Shown here: positions 9,137 to 18,133 of the stretch, piece after piece
Layout: every line of letters starts with the position of its first letter
Position numbering within the stretch: the first letter of the stretch is position 1
NCBI GenBank assembly: GCA_963840725.1
Contig: CAWIZY010000016.1
Span: forward strand, 682,001 to 746,000
Direction of reading: 5' to 3'
From: CAVWDU01 sp963840725
GTDB lineage: Bacteria > Pseudomonadota > Gammaproteobacteria > Pseudomonadales > Halieaceae
Length of the DNA: 64,000 nt
Notes under the pieces: model-generated
Told to the model about the DNA's origin: nothing
Databases searched by the model: none
Seen by the model: the letters and a program-made list of their open reading frames with translations, nothing else
Position numbers and translations under genes: made by a program

Positions 9137-10353
9137 CGCACCGGCATGGACTTCAGGCCGCCGACAAAAACCGCCTGAACACCTGCGGGGTCTCCCGCCA
9201 ACTCGATGTGCCCGAGGCGCGGCAGAAGTTCTCTGAAGAACATTTCCACCTCCAGCACCGCAAGATGCTGACCGAGACACATGTGCCCACCATAGCCGAA
9301 AGCCAGCTGATTGCGATTATCACGTTCGATATTGAACACGTCGGGATCGGCAATAGCGCCGCTGTCACGGTTCGCTGAGGGGTACCACAGACAAAGATTT
9401 TCGCCCGCTTTGATCTGCTGACCTCTCAGTTCGATGTCCCGGGTGGTGGTGCGCATCATATGCCGCACCGGCGATACCCAGCGAATCATCTCGCGCGCCG
9501 CCTGACGAGCAAGACCGGGGTTGTCGCGCAATAGCGCCAACTGATCCGGATGTTCAATAAGCGCCTTCATCCCACCACTGATGGTCGCTGACGTCGTGTC
9601 GTGCCCGGCAGTCGCGGTGATGATGAAATAGCTGATTTGATCCAGGGTCTCCATGGGTTCGCCGTCGATCATCGCGTTCGCCAACAGCGACGCCAGGTCA
9701 TCACCGGGATCACGTTTCCGGTCCTCCACAACGCCGGTGAAATAGTTCACAAAGTCCATCAGCACGCCCAGGCCGTCTTCCACCTCCATGCCACGTGACT
9801 GGGTGGGATCCTGTCCACCGAACAGCTCCTGGGTGAGCTTCAGCATCATGGCCTCCTCCTCAGGCGCCACGCCGATAATCGACATAATGACCCGCAGCGG
9901 ATACAGCAAGGCAATATCGGTGACGAAGTCACACTCGCCACCCATAGCCTGCATTTTGTCAACATACTGTTTGGCGAGTGTCTGGACAGTCGGCGTCAGT
10001 CTGTCGATAGGACCGGGTTTAAACCACTCTCGAGTGACGCCCCGCAGTTTGCGGTGCTTCGGGTTGTCCATATGAATCAGGGTTTCCAGACCATTGCGGG
10101 TGCCGAACTTTTCCAGTAGCGCGGCCTCGAAATCGCGTCGAACCAGCACCGTCCGGGGACTGTTGATAAACTCGGCGTTGTTCTGGCTGATGGCTTTGAT
10201 GTCCTCGTGCCGGGTAACCGCCCAGAAGGGATCGAAATGGGGGTGCTCCACACGACAAACGGGCTCACTCTCCCTCAGGTAGCTGAACAGACTGTGCATG
10301 CGCTGCTCATCACCCATAACTGCCGGATCCAGTAATTCCAGTTCACGATTCAT
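9121..10353 (-). CDS. Cytochrome P450
   Basis: 410 residues. The haem-thiolate motif is FGYGGHMCLGQ with Cys359 as the haem ligand; the I-helix motif is AGHDTTSA, and an ExxR-like region precedes the haem loop. The length fits soluble bacterial class I P450s, which need a ferredoxin partner. The start was placed at the ATG at 10353 (MNRELELL); a GTG at 10416 would add 21 unconvincing residues. No redox partner gene is adjacent unless the convergent Fe-S protein serves, which is unlikely for a two-cluster protein of that family. Substrate unknown; the type resembles linalool/terpene or fatty-acid-type CYPs. Confidence 0.9.
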   Translation of the reverse strand: MNRELELLDPAVMGDEQRMHSLFSYLRESEPVCRVEHPHFDPFWAVTRHEDIKAISQNNAEFINSPRTVLVRRDFEAALLEKFGTRNGLETLIHMDNPKHRKLRGVTREWFKPGPIDRLTPTVQTLAKQYVDKMQAMGGECDFVTDIALLYPLRVIMSIIGVAPEEEAMMLKLTQELFGGQDPTQSRGMEVEDGLGVLMDFVNYFTGVVEDRKRDPGDDLASLLANAMIDGEPMETLDQISYFIITATAGHDTTSATISGGMKALIEHPDQLALLRDNPGLARQAAREMIRWVSPVRHMMRTTTRDIELRGQQIKAGENLCLWYPSANRDSGAIADPDVFNIERDNRNQLAFGYGGHMCLGQHLAVLEVEMFFRELLPRLGHIELAGDPAGVQAVFVGGLKSMPVRYSFG

Positions 10354-10481
10354 GCTTTTGATTTCCCCATCAGACCGCCTGGTACACTCGAAAAATTGCA
10401 GCGCGGAGTCTGTCACAGTTGAGCCGGTGATTCACCTGCCGGGCCATGCGGGTGGGGTATGGATAGCTCCCCAAACGCAAT

Positions 10482-10509
10482 AAAAAAAGGCGACGTCCAG
10501 GACGTCGCC
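10482..10509 (-). terminator. Rho-independent terminator of katG
   Basis: A perfect 10-bp inverted repeat with a one-base centre (GGCGACGTCC / GGACGTCGCC, 10489-10509) is followed, in the minus direction, by seven T. It lies about 70 bp beyond the katG stop. Between them (10525-10554) are two copies of a 15-bp unit. Confidence 0.85.
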
Positions 10510-10575
10510 GAGAGAGTCAGTGAGCCATCGGGTGGCGGTCCATCCGGTGGCGGCCCCTTGAGCAAAACGGTTGGA

Positions 10576-12831
10576 TCAGTCCAGGTCGAAGCGATCCAAT
10601 GTCATCACTTTGGCCCAGGCCGCAACGAAGTCGCTGATAAACTGCGACTCCCCATCGCTGGAAGCATAAGCTTCAGACACGGCCCGCAACTCGGAGTTTG
10701 ACCCAAAGACCAGATCCACTGGTGAGGCCGTATAGCGCACCTTACCTGTAGACCGGTCAACTCCCTCGTAAGTACCCTCTGCCTCCGCTGACTTACGCCA
10801 CTGGGTAGACATGTCTAGCAGGTTAACAAAGAAATCGTTGCTCAGCGTTCCTGGCTTATCTGTAAAAACACCGTGCGCAGACTGTCCGGCATTGGCGTTC
10901 AGAACCCTCATTCCCCCCACCAGTGCGGTCATCTCCGGTACCGTCAGCGTCAACAGATCAGCCTTTTCGACCATCATTTTTGCCGGCGAGGCATAGCTGT
11001 CGCTGCTGTAGTAATTGCGGAAAGCGTCAGCCGTGGGCTCCAGTGCGCCGAAGGACTTCACGTCAGTCATCTTCTGCGATGCATCGGTCCGCCCCGACTT
11101 GAAAGGTACCTCGACCTTATGTCCGGCGTTCTTTGCTGCTTCTTCTATCGCCGCGGCACCGCCGAGAACGATGACGTCAGCCAATGAGACCTTCTTTTTA
11201 CCGGACAGGGAATCATTGAAATCGGCCTGTACGCTGGCAAGTGTCTGCAGCACCTTAGTCAGCTCAGCGGGACTATTAGCTGCCCAATCCTTTTGCGGGG
11301 CCAGGCGAATTCGAGCGCCATTGGCACCGCCGCGCATATCCGAACCGCGATAGGTAGAGGCAGACGCCCAGGCGGTACTCACCAGCTGTGATACGGTCAA
11401 GCCGGAGTCCATGATTTTGGCTTTCAGCTTGGCGATATCCCGGTCGCTGATCGCTTTGTAATCAGCAACGGGCAATGGATCTTCCCAAAGGAATTCCTGA
11501 TCGGGCACACCGGCACCTACATAGCGCGCACGCGGCCCCATATCCCGGTGAGTCAGTTTAAACCAGGCCCGCGCAAACGCCGCATCGAACTCCTTGGGGT
11601 TGTTGCGGAACCGCTCCGCAATTTTGCGAAAGCCGGGATCTTCCTTCAGTGCGATGTCAGTCGTAAACATGATCGGCGCATGTCGTTTTTTGGGATCGTG
11701 CGCGTCGGGCACCAGGTTGGCCGCTGAGGCGTCAGTGGGAATCCACTGGGTTGCTCCCGCGGGGCTCTTGGTCTTCTTCCAGTCAAACCGGAACAGATTG
11801 TCCAGGTAAAGAATTGACCATTTCGTTGGCGTCGACGTCCAGGCGCCCTCCAAACCACTGGTCATGGCATCGGCGCCCTTGCCAGTACCACATTTGTTCT
11901 TCCAGCCCATGCCCTGCTCTTCCAGTCCAGCGGCAGCAGGCTCAGGACCTATACAATCGGCTGATCTGGCACCGTGAGCCTTGCCCAATGTATGCCCACC
12001 GGCGATAAGCGCCACGATCTCTTCATCGTTCATCGCCATGCGACCGAAGGATTCACGTATGTCTCCCGCGGCATCCAGTGGGCTGTGATTGCCGTTTGGG
12101 CCCTCCGGATTAACGTAGATCAGTCCCATCTGCACGGCCGCCAGAGGCTTCACCATCTTGCCGTCTTTGTCGTAGCGCTTGTTGTTGGCGAGCATTTCCG
12201 TTTCCGGCCCCCAGTACACCAGGTCGGACTCCCAGTCGTCGACACGACCGCCGGCAAAACCGATGGTTTCAAAACCCATTGATTCCAGCGCCACATTACC
12301 CGACAGCACCATCAGGTCGGCCCAGGACACACTCCGGCCGTATTTTTGCTTTACCGGCCACAAGAGACGACGCGCTTTGTCCAGATTGGCGTTATCCGGC
12401 CAGCTATTGAGCGGCTCAAACCGTTGCTGCCCACCATCGGCACCGCCACGTCCGTCATGCACCCGATAGGTACCCGCACTGTGCCACGCCATCCGGATCA
12501 TCAAACCGCCGTAATGACCCCAGTCGGCTGGCCACCAGTCCTGTGAGGTGGTCAGAGTCTTTTCAATGTCTGCCTTCAGAGCATTGAGGTCCACTTTGCT
12601 GAACGCTTCCGCGTAGTCGAAATCGTCGCCATAAGGGTTGGATCGCGCGTCGTGGGAGCGCAGTTGCTGCAAATCGAGCGTATCTGGCCACCAGAACTGG
12701 GGCGACTTGGCCATGCCCTCGACGGCCGGCGCCCCGGCGGCCGGCGCCCCGGCGGCCGGCGCCCCGGTTGCTGACAGGGTGGTTAACGATACGGCGAGAG
12801 CGGTACAGAGCTGTAATGATTTTATACGCAT
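10576..12831 (-). CDS. katG: Catalase-peroxidase, exported form
   Basis: 751 residues with the two-domain KatG layout. The distal haem motif RMAWHSAGTYR, the YVNPEGPNGN segment and the downstream Met region would supply the Trp-Tyr-Met adduct that gives catalase activity; the AGGHTLGKAHG motif gives the proximal His. Unlike cytoplasmic KatG, it starts with a hydrophobic signal peptide (LCTALAVSLTTLSATG), so it is probably periplasmic, like KatP-type enzymes. A 15-bp tandem repeat lengthens the segment after the signal (GAPAAGAPAAGAP). The ATG has an AGGAGG ribosome site 9 nt upstream. It sits directly downstream of oxyR on the same strand. The likely role is removal of peroxide formed under light and oxygen. 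Confidence 0.95.
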   Translation of the reverse strand: MRIKSLQLCTALAVSLTTLSATGAPAAGAPAAGAPAVEGMAKSPQFWWPDTLDLQQLRSHDARSNPYGDDFDYAEAFSKVDLNALKADIEKTLTTSQDWWPADWGHYGGLMIRMAWHSAGTYRVHDGRGGADGGQQRFEPLNSWPDNANLDKARRLLWPVKQKYGRSVSWADLMVLSGNVALESMGFETIGFAGGRVDDWESDLVYWGPETEMLANNKRYDKDGKMVKPLAAVQMGLIYVNPEGPNGNHSPLDAAGDIRESFGRMAMNDEEIVALIAGGHTLGKAHGARSADCIGPEPAAAGLEEQGMGWKNKCGTGKGADAMTSGLEGAWTSTPTKWSILYLDNLFRFDWKKTKSPAGATQWIPTDASAANLVPDAHDPKKRHAPIMFTTDIALKEDPGFRKIAERFRNNPKEFDAAFARAWFKLTHRDMGPRARYVGAGVPDQEFLWEDPLPVADYKAISDRDIAKLKAKIMDSGLTVSQLVSTAWASASTYRGSDMRGGANGARIRLAPQKDWAANSPAELTKVLQTLASVQADFNDSLSGKKKVSLADVIVLGGAAAIEEAAKNAGHKVEVPFKSGRTDASQKMTDVKSFGALEPTADAFRNYYSSDSYASPAKMMVEKADLLTLTVPEMTALVGGMRVLNANAGQSAHGVFTDKPGTLSNDFFVNLLDMSTQWRKSAEAEGTYEGVDRSTGKVRYTASPVDLVFGSNSELRAVSEAYASSDGESQFISDFVAAWAKVMTLDRFDLD
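12724..12768 (-). repeat. 15-bp tandem repeat inside the katG signal region
   Basis: Three copies of a GC-rich 15-bp unit (GGCGCCCCGGCGGCC on the plus strand) encode APAAG repeats between the signal peptide and the mature catalase-peroxidase. The unit length keeps the frame. Confidence 0.85.
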
Positions 12832-12939
12832 GGAACAGATCCTCCTGAAAGGAATATTGGCCTACCCCTAAAGAATAGGCCCGAAACGCCTGCAGCGTAA
12901 AGTCGATTAACCTGATCCTGGTGTTCGGTTTTTTGAAAC

Positions 12940-13836
12940 TCAGTCCGGCTCAAGCGCGGCCTTACAGAGCGCGATCAGAGCTTCGATGCTGGAGGTTCGT
13001 GTGTAGTTAGGCCGCAGGACAAAGGCGATACGACGGTGCGGCCCGGGCTCATTCAAATGCACGGCGGCCAACTCACTATGCTGGGCAATCAGGGAGTCCA
13101 TGGCCATCTCTGGAATCAATGTGGTGCCCATTTTACCCAGCACCATCTGGATCAGGGTGTTGAGACTGGCCGCGCCAAAGCCCTGGCTGGTGGCCAGTTT
13201 AGGCAACTTGCAGGCCTCCAGAATATGCTCTTTTAAACAATGCCCATCGTTCAACAACATCAACTTGCAGTGGTTTAGCTCATCACTGGTGATTTCCTTG
13301 CGCCGGGTATGTTTTTCCCCTTTACGTGCCACCCAGTAAAAATCTTCGCGCCAGAACTCGAGTGCCAGCAGGCCGTCACAGGGAAATGGCAGCGCTAATA
13401 TAGCTGTATCAATCTCACCACTCCTGACCTGATCAACCAGCACCTGCGACTGGTCCTCAACGATATTCAGCTGGGCCTCAGGGTATTGCTGATTCAGCAG
13501 CGGCAGGACCCGGGGGAGCAGGTAGGGGCAGATAGTAGGGATGACGCCCACGGTCAGGGGAAAACTCAGTGGCTTTTTCTGACTGTCGGCGAGGTGTTCC
13601 AACTCCTCAACCTGCAACAGAATCTCCCGCGCCCGGTTCAAGACCTCCTGGCCCACAGGGGTGACCAGCACTCGCTTGTTGTCACGCTCGAAGATCTGCA
13701 GACCGAGCTGGGTCTCGAGCTCATTGAGCGCCGTGCTCAAAGCTGACTGGCTGATATTGCTCAATTCGGCCGCCTTCTTGAAGTGCAGCGTCTTCTCCAC
13801 TGCGAGGGCGTAGGTCATTTGCTTGATAGAAATCAT
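12940..13836 (-). CDS. oxyR: LysR-family hydrogen peroxide sensor OxyR
   Basis: 298 residues with an N-terminal LysR helix-turn-helix (FKKAAELSNISQSALSTAL...). The effector domain keeps the two redox cysteines that form the OxyR disulfide: Cys200 in GHCLKEH and Cys209 in EACKL, at the same spacing as Cys199/Cys208 in E. coli. The gene lies 108 bp upstream of katG on the same strand, so peroxide-dependent activation of katG, or co-transcription with it, is very likely. Confidence 0.93.
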   Translation of the reverse strand: MISIKQMTYALAVEKTLHFKKAAELSNISQSALSTALNELETQLGLQIFERDNKRVLVTPVGQEVLNRAREILLQVEELEHLADSQKKPLSFPLTVGVIPTICPYLLPRVLPLLNQQYPEAQLNIVEDQSQVLVDQVRSGEIDTAILALPFPCDGLLALEFWREDFYWVARKGEKHTRRKEITSDELNHCKLMLLNDGHCLKEHILEACKLPKLATSQGFGAASLNTLIQMVLGKMGTTLIPEMAMDSLIAQHSELAAVHLNEPGPHRRIAFVLRPNYTRTSSIEALIALCKAALEPD

Positions 13837-13883
13837 TGGGTTCCGGCTGTAAACCTTGTTTTTTCACCACTCACGCTGCTCAT

Positions 13884-15197
13884 TCAGCCCTCATCCCGAC
13901 TGAATCGCGAGGCCAGGACAACATCTGCACAACTGCATTCGATGCGGGAGCGCCAGCACAACCCCACTGCCTTGCGCGGGGAGGCCAGCTCACGTTTTAA
14001 CAGGGTAATGGTTTCCGGTGTCACCGGCGTACCGTCGAAGCTGGTGATCACATCACCAACAGTCAATCCAGCCTGGTCTCCGGCGGAGCCCGGCGCAACG
14101 CCTCGCACGATCCCTCCGGCGCTGTGCGTTCTAATCTGCAGGCCACTTCTGTCGGCGAGCAAGGGGGCGGAGTACCGGTGATTCGGCGTCAGGAACAGCC
14201 GCTCATTAGGGTAATCGAATACCAGATTGAAGCGATTAAGTACCTCGTTGCTCAAAACACCGTTACTGCTGTTATCGCTCACGCCTCCTGATAACGCGTG
14301 CTCCACCGGCAATTGCCGAAAACGATGACCGGCCACCTCCAGCCAGGGCAGGATTGCTACCCGAGCAATGATTTCGCCGGAGAGGCCCTGGGATACCGTC
14401 GGATAGCTGTCGTCCGGTGGCGCCAGGGCCGGGTGGCTTGACGATGTGAGGGAGACCAGCCCCCTCGCACCCGTATCAACCAACAGCTTGACCGCTACCC
14501 GTTGATCGCTCGCATTGCCAATTTCTGCGTTCACGAAAGGCACACCGGATTCAATTGAAATCGGCAATGCTCGCCAGGCCTCGCCCGATAGCCCAAACTG
14601 AGCCGCGCCCGAAGCGGGGTCGGCGAGCACTATCAATTCTTCATCGTAGTCGACTTTTATCAGTAAACGCTCGAAAAACGTGGCCCCCAGCACGCCGTCA
14701 AAATACACATCATCGACGCCATCAAAGAAAGGCACCGAATCGACCGGCAGATAAACCAGGGACTGCCCGGCTGTTTGCAAAGCGCCCAGCCCCAGGGAGA
14801 CATTTTCAGCGATACGGGCTACCGGGATTTCGCCAATGCCCGCCCCGGAAACCGCCACCTCATCGCCCAGCGGCAGCGACAGTTCCCGTGTGCGCCGACT
14901 CTCAAGAATAACGGATACCGCAGCACCACTATCCAGCACAAAGTCCAGGGGCTCACTGCCATTGATCCGCACCGGCACAACGATATGGTTGTCAACCAGC
15001 GTGAAGGGCAGTGCTGCCACCTGCTCGTCATCCAGCCAATCGAAGCTCGCGCGAGCATTGGCGTTGTGGAACCGGGCCATATCTACTGACTGACAGCTCA
15101 ACAGTAGCAGAGCAGCGAGCGCCACAATACCAGCCCTGAAGTGCCCGTGGTAGCTCCACTGGAGCCTCAAAACCATCTTGATTATTCCGCTGCTCAT
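13884..15197 (-). CDS. Retropepsin-like aspartic protease lipoprotein with PDZ domain
   Basis: 437 residues. A hydrophobic segment ends in a lipobox (LLLSC, Cys35), suggesting lipoprotein export. Two retropepsin half-domains follow, with active-site motifs FVLDSGA (Asp89) and LLVDTGA (Asp241); a single chain thus provides both catalytic aspartates. The last 80 residues form a PDZ domain (GGIVRGVAPGSAGDQAGLTVGD). The protein is of the type annotated as 'aspartyl protease family/PDZ'. The substrate is unknown. Confidence 0.85.
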   Translation of the reverse strand: MSSGIIKMVLRLQWSYHGHFRAGIVALAALLLLSCQSVDMARFHNANARASFDWLDDEQVAALPFTLVDNHIVVPVRINGSEPLDFVLDSGAAVSVILESRRTRELSLPLGDEVAVSGAGIGEIPVARIAENVSLGLGALQTAGQSLVYLPVDSVPFFDGVDDVYFDGVLGATFFERLLIKVDYDEELIVLADPASGAAQFGLSGEAWRALPISIESGVPFVNAEIGNASDQRVAVKLLVDTGARGLVSLTSSSHPALAPPDDSYPTVSQGLSGEIIARVAILPWLEVAGHRFRQLPVEHALSGGVSDNSSNGVLSNEVLNRFNLVFDYPNERLFLTPNHRYSAPLLADRSGLQIRTHSAGGIVRGVAPGSAGDQAGLTVGDVITSFDGTPVTPETITLLKRELASPRKAVGLCWRSRIECSCADVVLASRFSRDEG

Positions 15198-15525
15198 TCT
15201 GCCACCCTGAGTGGTCTCGCTATTCTCGCGCCCGGCCGCCGACAGGCAGAGTGTTGGGTCTCAACAATGCGCAGGCGACGTGCACGGGACTATACCCCCG
15301 GGAGCTTCGCGCTGCCAGTCAATGGGTATGCACCATAGCCTGCGGAATCAGTTGGGTCTGCACGTTGCGCGAGTGCGCGAGGGGGAAACTGGCGGAACTG
15401 ATAGGATGCTGAGTGAACCAGGCTACCGCTTAAGGCGCAAAAATCTCAGCTAAAAACCACCCGACAGGTGGAATACCTGTCGGGTGGCGGTGTGCCTGTC
15501 AGCCGGAGGCCAACTGGGGAGAGTG
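15198..15525. other. Intergenic region holding a terminator and no gene
   Basis: This 328-bp stretch contains the fasciclin terminator at 15451-15487. I see no convincing reading frame, repeat or RNA gene in the rest; it should hold the promoter of the protease lipoprotein. Confidence 0.6.
15451..15487 (-). terminator. Rho-independent terminator of the fasciclin gene
   Basis: A perfect 13-bp stem (CCACCCGACAGGT / ACCTGTCGGGTGG) with a 5-nt loop is followed on the minus strand by five T. It lies about 40 bp past the fasciclin stop. Confidence 0.9.
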
Positions 15526-16044
15526 TTACTGATTGGGCATTATCACGGCGTCGATAACGTGAATCACCCCGTTTGAAGCTTCAATGTCCGTCATCACGAC
15601 ATTGGCATCATCCACTTTGACGCCCCCGTTTGCCACAGTGATCGCAATGGTATCGCCCTGCAAGCTCTTGGCTTCGGTCAACTTGACCACATCAGCGGCC
15701 GTGACTTTGCCGCTGACTACGTGGTAGGTCAGAATCGCAGTCAACTTGTCCTTGTTCTCGGGCTTAAGCAAGGTCTCGACTGTGCCCGCAGGCAATTTGG
15801 CGAATGCCTCATTGGTGGGCGCGAATACGGTGAAAGGACCGTCGCCTGACAAAGCTCCCACCAGATCCGCTGCCGTCAGGGCGGCTACCAGGGTGGAGAA
15901 GTCCGGGTTTCCGCTGGCGATCTCTACAATCGACGGTTTGGCTTTATGTTCACCGGATTCGTGGTGTGCTGCGTTAACAGCCGAAGTACCGATCAGAGCG
16001 CTACAAACAGCAGCCACTGATACAACCTTTGCAATGATGTTCAT
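15526..16044 (-). CDS. Fasciclin (FAS1) domain secreted protein
   Basis: 172 residues: a Sec signal peptide (ending near SAVNAAHH) followed by one FAS1 domain, recognised by 'F.TLVAALTAADLVGAL...GPFTVFAPTNEAFAKLPAGTVETLL', 'LTAILTYHVV.GKV' and the closing 'NGVIHVIDAVIMP'. Single-domain bacterial FAS1 proteins are secreted or surface proteins implicated in adhesion. The gene is monocistronic with its own strong terminator. Confidence 0.95.
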   Translation of the reverse strand: MNIIAKVVSVAAVCSALIGTSAVNAAHHESGEHKAKPSIVEIASGNPDFSTLVAALTAADLVGALSGDGPFTVFAPTNEAFAKLPAGTVETLLKPENKDKLTAILTYHVVSGKVTAADVVKLTEAKSLQGDTIAITVANGGVKVDDANVVMTDIEASNGVIHVIDAVIMPNQ

Positions 16045-16160
16045 GATTTACTACCTCACAGGGGAGAAAAATGTCTAGCACTCGATGTGCTTGCCCAAAC
16101 TTACGGCAGCGCACGCAAGCCGGACTGGAGGCGTCGATGTTTTGACCATCTGTGCGCTTG

Positions 16161-17183
16161 TCAGTCTCCTGCCCCGAACAGCCTGTGGTCCCCCAACTCC
16201 TGGCCTCCCAGACCCTCGGCAATAACCCGGCGATAAAACCCCTCGAGCGTATCCTTGCCAAAAGCAGGGGTGCTGTTCTCATCGTATTCGTTTGTCTCCC
16301 GATTCAGGCACAACATGGACTCGGTGGCGTAATAGCGCCCGATGCGGGCAAATTCAGCCCTATCCTGCAGACTGGGTATCAGCCGTGAGAGCCCATCGAG
16401 AGTAGCAATAACGACGTCGAAAAGCCGGGTAGGCACCCGCCTTACCCGCACAGGCTGATCGCAAAGCGCACACAACAGTTGCGCCTGCTCCAGTGGCGAA
16501 ATCGCCGGACCGGGCCCGCCTATCGGTAGAATCCGGTTGCGTCGCTCAGCGTCAGTCAGGCAACCGACAATAAAGCATGCGAGGTCTGACTCGCTAATGG
16601 GCTTGCAGCGAGTCAGTTCGCCATCGCCGAACATCAAAAACGGCTTGCCTCGTTTTACGGCCTCAACCTGCCCCGAGAGCGATTTGAAAAAAGCCGTTGG
16701 CCTGACAATTGACCAGTCTATAGCACTGGCCTGCAATCGTTGTTCAAACGCCAACTTGGCATGCTGAAAGGCAAGCTGCGGTCTCTGCACACAAATCGCT
16801 GAAAGCAGCACAAAATGTTTTACGCCCGCCTCCTGACAGGCCTCCAGCAAGTGGCTGTTCGCATCGTACTCTATGCGCCAGGCATCCTGAATACCGCCCG
16901 TGCGACTGCCGAGGCAGGATATGGCGTAATCGAAACGCTCCCCTCGGAAGCCCTGTGCGACCAGTGACTCGGGCTCGCTAAGATCACCGAAACGCACTTC
17001 TGCCCCCTCCAGGTCCTGCCGGGTCCGGGCCTTGTCCCTGGCGCCATTCACGCCAGCGGCCTTCCTGGCAAAACACACGACTCGGTAACCCTGTGCCAGC
17101 AGCTCTCGAACTACAAACCGACCGATATAACCGGTGGCACCGGCCACAAACACACGCGGCGACGAATGACTGGGCTGGTCCAT
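16161..17183 (-). CDS. bciA: Divinyl (proto)chlorophyllide a 8-vinyl reductase BciA
   Basis: 340 residues of the atypical short-chain dehydrogenase fold: the NAD(P)-binding GATGYIGRFVVRELL motif at the N-terminus, SCLGSRTGG, HFVLLSAICVQRP and WSIVRPTAFFKSLSGQ, which I recognise from BciA/DVR proteins. The enzyme reduces the C8-vinyl group of divinyl (proto)chlorophyllide with NADPH. It marks the beginning of pigment genes in the window, about 2 kb from acsF. A generic NAD(P)-binding SDR is the alternative, but the conserved block makes BciA likely. Confidence 0.85.
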   Translation of the reverse strand: MDQPSHSSPRVFVAGATGYIGRFVVRELLAQGYRVVCFARKAAGVNGARDKARTRQDLEGAEVRFGDLSEPESLVAQGFRGERFDYAISCLGSRTGGIQDAWRIEYDANSHLLEACQEAGVKHFVLLSAICVQRPQLAFQHAKLAFEQRLQASAIDWSIVRPTAFFKSLSGQVEAVKRGKPFLMFGDGELTRCKPISESDLACFIVGCLTDAERRNRILPIGGPGPAISPLEQAQLLCALCDQPVRVRRVPTRLFDVVIATLDGLSRLIPSLQDRAEFARIGRYYATESMLCLNRETNEYDENSTPAFGKDTLEGFYRRVIAEGLGGQELGDHRLFGAGD

Positions 17184-17296
17184 GTTTTCCCCCTTGAAAA
17201 AGATGGCGCAAGGATAACTGGCAGGGAACGTTGCGGCCAGTGACAGCCGGCAGCCCGCCCGAAGAATGACTGTGATATCGGGTTGCTAGCTGCGGG

Positions 17297-17352
17297 CTGC
17301 GCGTCCCGAACTGCGCGTCCCGGTCTGCGCGTCCCGGACTGCGCGTCCCGAA
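17297..17352. repeat. 14-bp tandem repeat (4 copies) upstream of the CbiM-like gene
   Basis: Four contiguous copies of CTGCGCGTCCCGGA with changes only in the last two bases lie between the divergent bciA and CbiM-like genes, in the presumptive promoter region. Confidence 0.9.
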
Positions 17353-17404
17353 CCAAATAACCGGCGAGCGTGACCGGGCCCTGATGATCTGGCACTCTTG
17401 AGCA

Positions 17405-18073
17405 ATGCACATTACGATGGACTACATATCTGGATTCGTCAGTCTATTCGCCCTGCTGCTGATGGTCCTGAGCCTTGGGGCGGCACTGACACTGGCGCCA
17501 TGGCGCGCACTGCGCGCCGACCCGGGCAAAGTTCATCTGGTCGCGGGCGGGGCACTGGCCTGCCTGTTGCTCTGGTTGCTCAATATCCGCATTGTCGACG
17601 GTTTGGTCCTGCACCTGCTGGGTATAACTACCCTGACCCTGGTCAGCGGCTGGTCACTGACCCTCATCGCCGCTTCGGTGTCCCTGGTGATTGCCAGGCA
17701 TTTCATGGAGCTCCCTCTGGAGGGCTACCCTGTGGCGTGGATTTTGACCGTACTAACCCCCGCAACACTCACCATAGTCCTCGCCAGACTTCTCTACCGA
17801 CCGGGCCTGCGCAATCCATTTTTTTACATGCTGGGCGCGGGCTTTATGGGGGGCGGCCTGGTGGTGCTGGCAGATGCCCTCATTGCCGCAGTTATACTAT
17901 CGCCAGCTGAACCCCGCAGCTGGCCAGACGATCTCAGCCAGTTATGGCCGCTGCTGCTGTTGATGATGTTTTCGGAAGGCTTCACCAATGGGCTGTGTGT
18001 TTCTGCCATCGCCGTGTTCTTCCCGCATTGGCTGAAAACCTTCGATGAGACGTTTTACATTGACGACGCTTAG
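17405..18073 (+). CDS. CbiM-like energy-coupling factor transporter permease
   Basis: 222 residues with about six hydrophobic helices. The pattern 'G..LACLLLWLLN', 'GL.LHLLG.T.LTL..GW.L', a central 'FFYMLGAGFMGGG' and the ending 'F..GLC......PHW...FDE..Y' match a proteobacterial permease family annotated as ECF ABC transporter permease (CbiM-related, cobalt/nickel or other metal uptake). No ATPase or CbiQ partner is adjacent. Divergent from bciA. Metal specificity is not visible. Confidence 0.7.
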   Translation: MHITMDYISGFVSLFALLLMVLSLGAALTLAPWRALRADPGKVHLVAGGALACLLLWLLNIRIVDGLVLHLLGITTLTLVSGWSLTLIAASVSLVIARHFMELPLEGYPVAWILTVLTPATLTIVLARLLYRPGLRNPFFYMLGAGFMGGGLVVLADALIAAVILSPAEPRSWPDDLSQLWPLLLLMMFSEGFTNGLCVSAIAVFFPHWLKTFDETFYIDDA

Positions 18074-18133
18074 CGAACTGTTTAAACCATGCGAGGTCCC
18101 CTCCCAAACGAACTCTTACGAGGCTTCAGCGCA

